DNA of 64,000 nt from Massospora cicadina (taxonomy: Eukaryota > Entomophthoromycota > Entomophthoromycetes > Entomophthorales > Entomophthoraceae). Under the pieces are notes generated by a model. The model saw only the letters and a program-made list of their open reading frames with translations, made no database searches and had not been told where the DNA came from. The stretch covers positions 62,001 through 126,000 of the forward strand of contig JAKSZP010009195.1 of NCBI GenBank assembly GCA_022478985.1, given 5' to 3'. A program made the position numbers and the translations under genes. Below, one piece after another: positions 11,682 through 23,142 of this stretch (position 1 is the first letter of the stretch; the number at the start of each line of letters is the position of its first letter).

Positions 11682-12202
11682 TGTTAATTTTATTATAGAT
11701 AATCATCTATTGAATGGCAATGATCAGAATACAATTAAACACAATTGGACTTTGTGTAAGACGCTCTAAAAATTCTACCATCTTGGATACCCTATTCATT
11801 CCAAAATTACAACTCAGTGAAACTTAACCTCTAAATTAACCTGTCCCCATAAAAGGGCACAATTATACTCATTGTGCGCATTGTGCCCATTGTAATCCCT
11901 GATAACTATTATTCTAGCCTTGCGACATTAATGTTCCAGGGCTAGAAAATCTCATATAGATACCATTTCTCTCTACCCCAATAAGGTATCATAATTTGCC
12001 AAATTTATCTTAGTTTATTGGAAGTTTCTCTTACAGTAGTTATCTACTATTTCAAGAATCAAACAGATATTGATATAGTATAGTTATATGATATTCTGTG
12101 GAAATTACTTCATCACTAAACTGTGTTATGATTGTGAAGGACAGATGGAGTTCCCAGAAAAAATATACCTGTGCCCATATAGTGCTTACCTCATGCTCCA
12201 CA
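11682..12202 (+). repeat. Element F 5' LTR
   Basis: It starts TGTTAATT and ends CTCCACA, aligning with 55281-55819 over almost its full length (for example GGGCACAATTATACTCATT against GGGCACAATTGTACTTATT). It is followed by a tRNA-type primer site. Confidence 0.7.
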
Positions 12203-12205
12203 TCT

Positions 12206-12222
12206 TGATGCTACTAAAGGGG
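12206..12222 (+). other. Element F primer-binding site
   Basis: TGATGCTACTAAAGGGG lies 3 bases after the LTR. It resembles the B site TGGTGCTCACTACAGGGG with one deletion and a few substitutions. Confidence 0.5.
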
Positions 12223-12858
12223 CCCCTGTTCAATTAATTTTTATCAACAAAACGGAGTCTTCCATTGGAGAAGAAAATTTTTTGTAAACAAGCTTTTATA
12301 CTTTTTTCATACCGCCTAGTCTTTAATAACTGGCTCAAGCCAAAGTAGGATGGGGTTGCTCTTTCTGTTTTAGGGATTCAATTCATATACCTTCTCTGAG
12401 GAGCAGCTACAACTGTTAGATTCTATGGTTGACTTAAAAATAAACCCTTTGACAACCAACAGATCGGGCCAATTCCCCAACTAATGCTTGAGCTTATACT
12501 CTAATTAAAAACTATTGCAATAACACGGCTCAGGCCAATTATTGCAACGTATATTTAATTATGATATTAAAAACTCAGCCCAAATAAACTCACACATTTA
12601 GGCCAACCATCTCTGCAACTACTCATCTCAGGGCAATAACTCAATTTCAAATCAATCTGATTATTCTGTCAGAAGCTCAGGCCATATAACCTTGCACAGT
12701 TGGGCTGATTATCACTGCAGCAAACATTGGCAACTAGTCCCAACTAATTTGGACCAATATTAGATAATCACTATGAGATATCATTTAGGATCAACCCAAA
12801 GATAACTTCTACAAATCACATGAATGAATAGACAAGAAGAACGTAATCTTTTTCCTGC

Positions 12859-14006
12859 TGTTGGGATTTTTGCCCATATTCCCAGCCTGCTAGATTACCT
12901 GGTGTCATTAGGGGAAAATTCCCTAAGGTGAAGTGAATCAGAAATCAGTTGGCCCAAGTTTTGGAGGAACTACGTTTGTGGGATTTTGAGATATTCACCT
13001 GGTCATATCCATTGGAGATTGATCCAGATGAATACTCAATATCTCATTGGGTGGAGTGGCTGACGAAATAGGGGCATCTGATAGTAATTAACTATCAGGT
13101 GTACCAATTAGGATTGATCAGGCTTCATCACCAACTGATTGGGAATGAATAGTGAGTTGCGAGGCGAGTGATGCCGCCTACAACTAGTGAATCAATCAGT
13201 TGGTGAAGTGACCTGCCATTATGGGTAATAAGTCCCATCACCTAAGCAGGTCGCTAGCTAATTATGGTTGGTTCACTTGGATTGAGAGGAAAACATTAGG
13301 GACACGTTTTCTGACTCTTTCCATTTAAGGTCTTGAGGATGTTCAATGACGGAATCCTAGCCAGGATGGGGAAGACCATCGCTACCAAGATGGGGAAGGG
13401 TGATTCAATGGCATCGGCTGCTGTTTCATCAAAGAGGTGTCAACTGAGGGTTAGACAGCTGAATCCCCTACTATATAATTCCCTATGATTCACTATAATT
13501 AAAAAACACATTAAAAACCATCATTTAGTAAAACATTACTAGCTAAAGTAATATTATTGATTCAGTGTATAGTTAGACTATAAGCTTCCATTGTGACGTT
13601 CCATTTCAAGGATATTATTGCAGAAGGCAATAATTGGAAGACTCTCAGAGAGAAGAGTAGAGATCCGAGTGGGGATCTAGAGACAAAGGGAACCATAATC
13701 AGGGATAGCTGCCAACTGTGTGTTGGGCCAAAAGAGACTGTCACTGGGGTATATGGATGAAGATCAGGTGGACAGGAATATAGGGAACGAATCCCTATGA
13801 GTATGACTTATAGAATATTTTGATTGGAAGTACCGGCTGAAGCGTTGGGCCTAATAATAGTTCAAACTCAACTATGGATAATAGTCTCCATACTATATCA
13901 GATAATACATTCTATACAATGCGAAGTGCATGAGGAAATTGAACCTGTGCAGTAAAAAGATCACTAGGATTGTTTGCCAATAAGAAAAAACTAGTAAATT
14001 TTTACA
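12859..14006 (+). repeat. Element B 5' LTR
   Basis: It begins TGTTGGGATTTTTG and ends AAATTTTTACA. It contains an inverted motif pair around ACTAGTGAATCAATCAGTTGG. The element's primer site follows three bases after the LTR. Confidence 0.9.
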
Positions 14007-14009
14007 AGT

Positions 14010-14027
14010 TGGTGCTCACTACAGGGG
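14010..14027 (+). other. Element B primer-binding site
   Basis: TGGTGCTCACTACAGGGG would pair with a tRNA ending AGTGAGCACCA. The same core appears in A (34928), E (40454) and, decayed, F (12206). Confidence 0.65.
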
Positions 14028-14052
14028 TAGTTGAGTAAAGAATCTATTAATA

Positions 14053-15330
14053 GTGTCATATAAAGAAGAAATGCGCAAGTTGTGGAATGATATCCACAGT
14101 GAATCAGAATGCCTTAAACTCAGTGGACCATCGGGAGTTTGCAGCCTTGGAAGAGCGAGTCACCAAGGTGGAGGAAGGAGTAGAAAACATAGCCAACTTT
14201 GGGAACAAGTTACTTGGCAAAGTAAACTCATTAAAGAAGTAAGAAGGAGACTTTGTTTGAGAGGTCCTATTCCTGAAAATGGAGCAAGAAGAGGATTGTG
14301 TTTATTTGAGAAAGTTTGGTGCGGATATCAAGAATTTGATAAAAGAAGTAGAGGACTTGAAAGCCCACAGATGTGCATGTGAGCCCAATATGGCCAGTGA
14401 TGCCAAAGAGAGAAGTCCTTGCATGATACTTGGGAAGAAAAATACCTGGGAAATATGCCGCCCGCCTTTAATGCCATTTCATAGATGACGCCTGAAGTCA
14501 CTCCACAAGTTAGCTGAGTAGCCAAACCAAGAGAATCATCCCGAAATGACTCAGAGGAATACAGAGCAACACTGAAATTGCCAACATTCCATCAGGATAA
14601 CGCCCCAGCAGTTTTTTTGACTGTTTGATATGACTATGAACTGATAAAGGGATCATCAAAAGGCGTAGACAGTCATGAACTGCTTGGACACTGTTTGCCA
14701 GAACCTAGTGTTACCCCACTTGGAGGGGGACAGCTGGTCGTATGCTGAGGCTAAAGTGGCTATAATGAAGGAGTTTGGGAGTCCAATCCCAATGTCAAAA
14801 CGCAAGCAATAATTTATGAGAATTCAATTTCATAAAGACGTTTCTCTTGCTAGCTTTGCGGATCAATTTTACCAGGAGTCGCAGATCCTGGCCGGAGCAA
14901 AAGTGTTAGATGACTTTGATGCTAGAATCGCTTTGCAAGCGGCCCTTCAGCCCTATTGTAATTTGCATCGAATGTCATCTACTTTATTTGCAATGGAGAT
15001 AACTACCTCACAAATGGTAGACAACCTGAAGATTTTGGAGCGACGTTTGATGTCCCAAATAGAAGCTTCAAGTCTAATCTGGTATAAAATCCGAATCCCA
15101 TGAAGGGAAGCAAAGGAGCAAAAGAGGCTACCAACTGAACCATGCCAGGAAATAAGCCCAAAGAATTCAGATGATTAAACAAGAAAGAGAAGGTCTGCTT
15201 TAAGTGTAGCGGGAAAGGACATTTCGCCGAACACTGCAAGGAGCTGAAGGATCAAATTAACGTGGTTCAGGCCAGGGAGACAGCAGCCATCAAAGATTTG
15301 GGAAAAGGGCCCTCTGCCTAGACAAGGAAC
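14053..15330 (+). pseudogene. Element B gag with intact CCHC zinc knuckle
   Basis: Fragments at 14053-14488 hold a coiled-coil-like N-terminus. The stretch 14816-15103 reads like a retrotransposon Gag capsid domain (VSLASFADQFYQESQILAGA). Around 15196-15237 the zinc knuckle CFKCSGKGHFAEHC is perfect CX2CX4HX4C. Gag packages the element's RNA. Stops and frame changes separate the parts. The knuckle is followed almost at once by RNase H, so protease and RT have been deleted. Confidence 0.7.
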
Positions 15331-15429
15331 AGTCTAGTGTGGCGGAGAAACCTGTTCCTCCTGATATCAGAAATGAAGAGGCCCAGGATTCCTTCGATGA
15401 GTTACACCAGTATTTAATAAATTTGCTGA

Positions 15430-15850
15430 TTCTGAAATATACAAATTTTGATTGAGAGTTTATCATTCAAACTGATGCTTTGTTGATGGCGATCAGCGCC
15501 ATACTGAGCCAAGTAGATAAACTTGGGGATGAGCATCTGGTGGCAATGTGAGCTGGACATTCTCAGCCGCTGAGAGGAACTACACCATGACTGAGCGAGA
15601 ATGCCTTGTGGTCTTTTACGCCTGTAAGCAGTTTTGGGTGTATGTCCACAGAACGCACTTTAAGGTGGTGACGGACCACTCTTTGCTGCGTTGGCTGCAT
15701 AATCTAAGAGAACCAGAAGGACGACTGGCCTGATGAGCGCTTAAGCTTCAGGATTATGATTACAAGATTGTCCACTGAGTGGGGGCTTCTCACTAGAATA
15801 AAGATGGCTTATCGCGGTTACCAATGGTCTAGATGGTATACCCGCAGGTG
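15430..15850 (+). pseudogene. Element B RNase H
   Basis: The frame carries FIIQTDALLMAISAILSQVD, then at 15548-15733 AAERNYTMTERECLVVFYAC and VVTDHSLLRWLHNLREPEGR, and ends near GLSRLP. These are the TDAS-like, E and D motifs of a gypsy RNase H, which degrades the RNA template. In-frame TGA codons interrupt it. No RT palm motif lies upstream. Confidence 0.7.
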
Positions 15851-15889
15851 GATGAGCTATTATAGAAGATAGTCAATGGAGAAATTGGG

Positions 15890-17060
15890 AACGAGCCCTG
15901 AGAAATCCAAGGTGCACTTCAGAAAGTGATGGAAAACACTGAGACTATGGATGGACAAGTATTCATGATAATCAATGGGAAGCGGCTATTATTACTGAAA
16001 CTGTTGGAAAGAGCAGCAATAGTACAAGCAGCTCACAAGGTTGTTGGGCATGGAGGCCTGAGAAGAGCAACTGACCATATTTGACAGTATTATTACTGGG
16101 AATCAATTAACTACGATGTCATGGATCGTCTGGCTTGTTGCATGGAGTGCCAGCTGCATAAACCGCACAAGAATACAACTGGATACTGACTGGTACAACC
16201 TGGATTTTCCTGGTACATGATATCTATTGACGTGATGGGACCACTGGCGATGAGCACAGGAGGAGTCAAGTACATCATAGTAGCCATTGACCATCTGATG
16301 AGATGGGTCAAAACGAAAGCCCTAACCAGAGTTGATGCTAACAGTACTGCGAAATTCATCCTGGATCAAGTAGTATACCAGTATGGATGTCCGCAATTCC
16401 TACTGAGTGACAATGGGACCAACTTCATGTCTCATGTGATTCCAAGTCTAAACGAAATAATGGGGATCTGAGGAGTCATGTCAGTACCATACCGGCCAGA
16501 GATGAATGGACTGGTAAAACGGGTCAATGGGATGCTGGCCATGACGCTGAGGAAGCTAGTTACAGGGAGAAGTTCCGCGTGGGGAACATATCTGAGTTTG
16601 GTGATGTTCGCCTACAACACTAGTCATCACATGGCGATGGGAAATATGCCATTTAAATTACTATATGGGAGGAAGGCCGCGTTGCCGTCAATATTATATT
16701 TGGTAGTAGAACCTACGTCAGGGATGAGTATGGAGCAGAACTTGAACCAACTGATGAGTATCCTGATTGATATGCAATTGCAAACATTTGATACCACCTT
16801 GAAGAAAAGGATACAAGCAAAATCTATGGATGACAAGAATCTACCGCCATTAAAAGAATATCAAATAGGAGAAAGAGTCACCTATTGCAATACGCATGGT
16901 TTTGGATGAAGAAACAAATTGGATGCATTGTGGTCAGGTCCATTTTAAGTAATCGCCAAGACGGCGACCGATGCTTACTCTATCAAGAATCTCTTGGATG
17001 GAAGAGATGTAAATTGAGCCCACACTAAGTATCTAAAGTGTCAGATCAAGGAAAAATAAA
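15890..17060 (+). pseudogene. Element B integrase (catalytic Glu replaced)
   Basis: The HHCC zinc-binding region (GHGGLRRATDHI, then MDRLACCMECQLHKPH) lies at 16036-16170. The catalytic core has D in ISIDVMGPL (16217 on) and D in LLSDNGTNF (about 16405-16430). The expected Glu in the GxxERVNG motif reads Lys: NGLVKRVNG, codon AAA at 16517-16519. The GPF-type C-terminus ends near KCQIKEK at about 17057 with no chromodomain. TGA stops occur at 16469 and 16907. The integrase is therefore inactive. Confidence 0.75.
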
Positions 17061-17493
17061 AGATTTCCTGAAGGACTGATAAACCATTAAGCTGGTCATG
17101 TCCTGATGATTAGGTCAAGTCCAAAAAAAGGACCTCTGAATCATAGAAAACTGGTAGGTTTAAATACCCAGGACCCAGTTTGGGGGAAAAGATGGATCTC
17201 TGAACCGAAACAAGGTCAAGTCCCATAGGAAAAAAGAAGAATAAAGATAAAAAATTGATAAAAGATATTGAAAAAAAATTAAAAAAAGCTATTAGATTTT
17301 ATATAATTTTATTTTTATTGATCATCATCAGTATGGGGAGGATTCTGCCTATGTCGCCTCTTGGGGGAGGGAGGATGGATTGCATTAGGAAGAAACAGCT
17401 CGTCAAAATTGATATGTGATTAGACACTTCTGAGGGTAAGACCTACACGAAACCACATTCATTGAGCAGATGCTGAGCCCTGAGAAAACGTGA

Positions 17494-18489
17494 CTAGGGG
17501 AAGGGAAATTGAAATGTCAGAAGATGCCAATTGAAAAACCAGGAGTGGGGAGGAAAACAGAAATAAAGAAAGAGGCAATCAGCGAATAACCCTGAGTAAT
17601 CCTGATAAGGCACCAGAGCTGGAAGATTTGTCTTGAGCACCTGCTGATAGGCTTCATTGAGGACACCGGACATGTGAGCTGGCGGCGAAGAAGGAACAAT
17701 CAATGGGGGTTGTCAAATCATGCCCCCAATTAACGCCATTAGCAGAAGATAGCAATGGGAAGCTCCAGAGAAGAGATGGTTTTGCAGAGAGCAGATTACA
17801 TCCTGCAAATGGCGACTACGGGCTTCACAGAAGCTAAAGCTGAATGACCAGATGGAAGCCAGGCGAGTCTGGAAGCTTCGTTGACCAACTTTGAAGAACT
17901 TGGACAGCAAAGTGAAGAGCATAAGTGGCAGTATCCCAATCCAGAAGGTTGTTTAGATCAGAGGGATTCAGCGCTAATGTCAAAGCCTCAGTGACTTGGG
18001 CCCAGAGTTCAGTGTAGGGGAGCTCCAAGTTATGCTGTTCCCAATAGAGAGCTCAGAAACCAGTACAGCGGGTTTGTAGAATTGACTGAGTCAGAAGAGG
18101 AATTCAGGAAGCAAGTCTTACACAGCAATAATGAACAATCCAGAGCGACTGGCATGATCTCCAGGAGCATTGACAATGATGTTCAGAGCATCAGCAAAAG
18201 GAGCTGAATCCAGGAGGGTTTTGAAGTCAAACTCAGGAATTGACTGCAAGGGAAGAGTCAGCCGAGAGTTGTTCAAAATGATGGCAAGCCTGGTTTTGGA
18301 GGGATTGGTTACCATTTCCAGTAATTCGATGGAAGGACTAGCCGCTTGCGCCAGACTAGGCATATGAGTCCTGGAAGGACCATAGAAGAGGTTCCTTCGA
18401 GCATCCTGACTCATCTTCTGGAAGAGGCGGAGGTCTGGATCAGACAGACTGTTGAGGAGCTGCTGGTAGCGAGATTCTGAATTTGACAT
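17494..18489 (-). CDS. Antisense ORF in the 3' region of element B
   Basis: On the strand opposite gag-pol, between integrase and the 3' LTR, a 123-codon frame begins at 18489 (MSNSESRYQQLLNSLSD) and stops at 18118. Protein-like sequence continues in shifted frames at 17834-18028 (LELPYTELWAQVTEALTLAL) and 17494-17703. A GTAAGA at the first stop hints at an intron, but I could not find a phase-compatible acceptor, so a frameshift is equally likely. I do not recognise the protein. Antisense accessory ORFs at this position are known in some plant Ty3/gypsy elements. It might be a captured host gene or a regulator of the element. Confidence 0.4.
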
Positions 18490-18499
18490 ATGAACTGGA

Positions 18500-19060
18500 C
18501 TATAGGGGAGATGTCAGACTTATATATAAGTTGACATTATGTACTCTATAATCCATTAAGCTCCAATTTCAGGGAAATGAATCTCAAAAGTTAATGAGAT
18601 AAGCTTTCTGTTGGAAGAATTAAGAATGACTTACAGTCAAGAGGTTATGGGCAAAATAACGAGGGCGAATAGAAATAAGTATTCTTAATCAAGCTTTAAA
18701 ATGAACATCGAAGGCAAGAGTCTCCTGTCTAGGATGAGGAGAGAATCAGGAAATCAAGGATGCCGGACCAAGAATCCTGAATATGACAGAGGGTCATATA
18801 CCCTGATGGGGGGAAAACTGGATCCCAGGACTAATATCATCATGAGTAAATCGATCAGCCTGGCATGACAGAAGGTCGTGGGGACTGCACTCTGAGTAGG
18901 CGGTAGCAAGGAGGAAGAGGAAGAACACCGTATGCTGAAGGTCGTCCTAAGCAGCGTTGAGTATTGAAAAGTTTACTCCGCTTAAACCAATGAAGTATTT
19001 TACCAGGTGTTTGAAGCAGTGTTCTCATGCCCCAGTCCTTTTCTTGCTGAAAACCTAGGC
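18500..19060. other. Element B non-coding 3' region
   Basis: No convincing frame is seen. The region directly precedes the polypurine tract and could hold the promoter of the antisense ORF. Confidence 0.4.
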
Positions 19061-19072
19061 AAGAGGGGGATG
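19061..19072 (+). other. Element B polypurine tract
   Basis: AAGAGGGGGATG lies directly before the 3' LTR start. This is the usual plus-strand DNA priming site. Confidence 0.7.
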
Positions 19073-20221
19073 TGTTGGGATTTTTGCCCATATTCCCAGC
19101 CTGCTAGATTACCTGGTGTCATTAGGGGAAAATTCCTTAAGGCGAAGTGAATCAGAAATCAGTTGGCTTGAGTTTTGGAGGAAATACGTTTGGGGGATTT
19201 TGGGATGTTCACCTGGTCATATCTGTTGGGGATCGATATGGATGAATACTTAATATCTCATTGGGTGGAGTGGCCAACGAAATAGGGGCATCTGATAGTG
19301 ATTAACTATCAGGTGTACCAATTGGGATTGGTCAGGTTTCATCACCAACTGATTGAGAAATGAATAGTGAGTTGCGAGGCGAGTGATGCCGCCTACAACT
19401 AGTGAATCAATTAATTGGTGAAGTGACCTGCCATAATGGGTAATAAGTCCCATTACCTAAGCAGGTCGCTAGCCAATAATGGTTGGTTCACTTGGATCAA
19501 GAGGAAAACGTTAGGGACACGTTTTCTGGCTCTTTCTGTTTGAGGTCTTGAGGATGTCCAATGACGGAATTCTAGCCAGGATGGGGAAGACCATCACTAC
19601 CAAGATGAGGAAGGGTGATTCAATGGCATCAGCTGCCATTTCATTGAAGAGGTGTCAACTGAGGGTTAGACAGCCGAATTCCCTATTATATAATTTCCTA
19701 TGATTCACTATAATTAAAAATCACATTAAAAACCATCATTTAGTAAAACATTACTAGCTAAAGTAATATTATTGATTCAGTGTATAGTTAGACTATAAGC
19801 TTACATTGTGACGTTCCATCTCAAGGATATTATTGCAGAAGGCAATAATTGGAAGACTCTCAGAGAGAAGAGTAGAGATCCGAGTGGGGATCTAGAGACA
19901 AAGGGAACCATAATCAGGGATAGCTGCCAACTGTGTGTTGGGCCAAAAGAGACTGTCACTGGGGTATATGGATGAAGATCAGGTGGACAGGAATATAGGG
20001 AATGAATCCCTATGAGTACAACTTATAGAGTATTTAATCAGAAGTACTGGCTGAAGCGTTGGGCCTAATAATAGTTCAAACTCAACTATGGATAATAGTC
20101 TCCATACTATTATCAGATCATACATTCTATACAATGTGAAGTGCATGAGGAAATTGAACCTGTGCAGTAAAAAGGTTACTGGGTTGATGCCCATTAATCA
20201 ATCCTTGAGTAAATTTTTACA
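19073..20221 (+). repeat. Element B 3' LTR
   Basis: 1149 bp, aligned without large gaps to 12859-14006 and followed by the TSD CCTGC at 20222-20226. Confidence 0.9.
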
Positions 20222-20226
20222 CCTGC

Positions 20227-20798
20227 CTTAGGGCAAATTTCATAATCTGCTCCTCATAATTGGCATGATAGCACTTGCACATGGACCACCCAAATGGGTT
20301 TACCTAGTGCTATTGAGAGGACAGCTGACATCCTGATTTGGGAGTCATTTTCATCAGCTGCGTGATGAAAACATGACTGATTGGTCAAAAATAATTTCCC
20401 ACTTATGGCATATTTGTATGTCAGTATGCATAATTGGCACAATAGCACTTGCACATGGACCACCTAAATAGGAGTACCTATTGCTATAAAGAGAAGCTTA
20501 CTGACATCCTGATTAAAGGTACATCTTTTCCATAAATCACCCTGAAATTTCCTAGAATATGTATTTTGTCAGCAGTATGATAAAACTCATTTTGAGATGA
20601 TCTTAGGACCATTTTGCATGCTCATTGTTGCGATTTTCATCCCTAGTGCTCCCAAATATGAGAGTATTTTGCCACCAATAAACCTAGCAATAGGTATCAG
20701 TTGTATCAGTTCAAGGGCTAAACTGAGGTGGTAACATATCTGTTGAGTTTGCGTGCTTGAATGTGGCCAGGAGATGCCCTAGAGGTATAAATACAGGA
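20227..20798 (+). repeat. Middle part of the element A 5' LTR
   Basis: It aligns with 37222-37800 of the intact A LTR. It contains an internal direct duplication: the block ATAGCACTTGCACATGGACCACC occurs near 20270 and again near 20440. The same duplication is in the 3' LTR near 37265 and 37440, so it predates insertion of A. Confidence 0.75.
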
Positions 20799-20803
20799 TT
20801 CAG

Positions 20804-21474
20804 TTTAATGCGCAGGTTCTTTCCAATATGAGACAAACAAGTTGGGCAGCACCAGCCATGTCACTGACCACATGACTGATAGTCCTGCAGAGAACCACCC
20901 TCTCACCCGCGCGCCAATCATAAGTTTCCTACTCATTCATGGACTAAAGTTCTGGTGATGCTGCAAGCGATCAGTAAGACCTGTCCTCAAGATAGTGTCA
21001 CAAATGAGACCAAAGCCTGGCCTAGCTCACTTGCAGAGCTCATGGTTTGGGTTATTCTTGATCAAATTTCTTATATATAAATAAACTTATTTTAAAAACC
21101 AAGTGAAACTATTTTATTATTTTTTCTGATTGAGAAAATGAAACTGTATTTGCAGTTGCAATTTTATTATTTTTAAGCATTTTTGTGAGTTTAACATATT
21201 TAAACCCTAAATTAAGCTCTCGAGCAACATCCACACTTTTGCACATGCAAGTCCTGAGTTGCACATAATAAAACTCAGAGGATTTGAGACACTGGGCGTT
21301 CAATACGCCGGATCAATACTTGTTCTTGAATCCCAGAATCCTTAACTATGACTTCCATTACTAGTGGTTCTCATGATTCATCTGACTTCTGAAATCTAAC
21401 CTCCAAAACATGACCAAATTAAACTGATATTTATGAGGTTGATGTGCGGATCTGGCTGGCCCTGATTCATCACA
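20804..21474 (-). repeat. Element D 3' LTR
   Basis: It aligns with 31641-32313. On the minus strand it begins TGTGATGAATCAGGG, preceded by the purine tract AAGGGGGCGA (21475-21484). A third, solo copy is at 62633-63279. Confidence 0.8.
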
Positions 21475-22754
21475 TCGCCCCCTTGTGAATCCAAAAACTC
21501 CTGGATCTTCTTGGGGCAGTGTGTACACTCCTCTGTTGTTTTCCAGGTTGCTTCCTTTATTGGGTATCCCTTCCATTTCACCAGAAATTGCTAGTGATCT
21601 CTGACCCAACACTCTTTCAGAATCTGCTCAACCTCATATTCCTGGTTGTTCTCCTCTCATGGGTTCAGTGGCTCAGGTCGCTCTGATCCTTGCCCTCGGA
21701 ATCCTCAAAGCTGGGACCCATGGATAACTGGATGGGCTTTCAGCCCTTCTGGGATGTCCAATTCAAATGCCACCTTGTTAACAACCCGGATCACCCTATA
21801 TGGACCTAAGAACTTCAGTCTGAGTTTCTGGCTCTTCACTGGTACTTCATAATTCTTCGCCACCACCAATACCCAATCCCCTGGAGCAAATGATGGGTCT
21901 GGCGCTCTTTTATTAATCTGCATATCATTTTTACCATGCTGTGGCATGCTCCAGGTTGGTTCACAACTTCCTTCTGATCTCGTCCATTCTTCAGGATAAT
22001 CCATCCGCCCCTGGCATACTCCCCTGTTTGATCCCCCATCCAACGCCAGATTGGATCCATGATTAGCAAAGAATGGTGACATTCCAGTCAACAATTGGTG
22101 GTGGTTATTGTAAGCAAACTGAGCAAGTCTAATCCATGTAACCCAATCTTCCTGCCAGTCTGAGACATAACATTGGAGGTATTGCTCCAGTATTTGGTTT
22201 ACCCTCTTTGTTTGCCCATCTGACTGGGAATTGTATGCTAAGGCCCTACATGGGCGAATTTCTAAATTACTGAGCAGGCTAGACCAGAATTTTGATACAA
22301 ATTGGGGACCGCGATCTGAAATGATCTCTGCTGGTAGGCCATGATGGGCAAATATCTCATTGATGAAAACCCTTGCAGTGTCCCTGGCTGAGAATTTTGA
22401 GGTACATGGGAAAACTCAGCAATTTTGTTAACTGATCAATGACAACCATTATCACATCCTTCCCCTGGATCTTAGGTAACCCTGTGATGAAATCCACGCT
22501 GACTGACCCCCACAGCTGATTTGGAATCTGGAGTGGGACTAACTTACCCGCAGGCTGCTTTTGCAAGGGCTTTGAGCGCATGCAAACCAAACACTCCACC
22601 ACCTATCTTTTATATCTTTTTGTAGTCTGGCCCAGGAATACTTCTGTTGTACCAAGTCAATCATCTTCACGACCCCTGGATGTCCCTCCAGCGGGTGGTC
22701 ATGTGATGCCTGCAGCACTTCCCACTGCAGTGATGGGTTGGCTCCCATATTCAT
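21361..22754 (-). pseudogene. Element D integrase and chromodomain
   Basis: The zinc-binding part (SHDHPLEGHPGVVKMIDLVQ) is at 22539-22754. The core start (SVDFITGLPKIQGKDVIMVV) is at 22357-22602. The C-terminal part is at 21705-22094 (APDPSFAPGDWVLVVAKN, then LRLKFLGPYRVIRVV). The chromodomain is at 21396-21581 (MKWKGYPIKEATWKTTEE). The parts lie in different frames, and the D,D,E core is incomplete. The chromodomain frame runs into the 3' LTR. Confidence 0.75.
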
Positions 22755-23142
22755 GAGTCATGACATATTATTCCATTTTTTCTTCCGTATGTGCGATGCA
22801 GGATGTGCCGCTGGCCCTCCATTGTTTCCGCCCATATCTGTCACCCAAATGAAGACCTCCTTTGCTTCCTTCAGATCTCCCTCTCCAGTTCATCCTCCTC
22901 ACTCACCATCATGGCAAATTGGTCTTCCCAGAACATGGTTGCTGTGTTGTACTTCTCCAACTCAGCCTTCTTTTATGCCAGCCCCGCATCCCAGCTCAAC
23001 CAATCTGCTATGGTGTTAATGGCTCCCAGATGGTATTCCACTCAGAAATCATAATGAGTCAGCTCCACGTGCTAATGGGCTTGGCGCTGATTCATTTTCC
23101 TGGGCTCTTGGTAATATTCCAGTTCCCAATGGTCTGTGCATA

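Larger units (their letters stand above)
12859..20221 (+). mobile_element. Element B: RT-deleted gypsy element with intact LTR ends
   Basis: Two LTRs of 1148 and 1149 bp (12859-14006 and 19073-20221) are flanked by a perfect 5-bp TSD, CCTGC, at 12854-12858 and 20222-20226. The empty site is visible in the other A LTR near 37217. Internal order is primer site, gag with zinc knuckle, RNase H, integrase without a chromodomain, a 3' region with an antisense ORF, and a polypurine tract. The LTRs are alike over their whole length, so this is one of the younger insertions. Confidence 0.9.
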
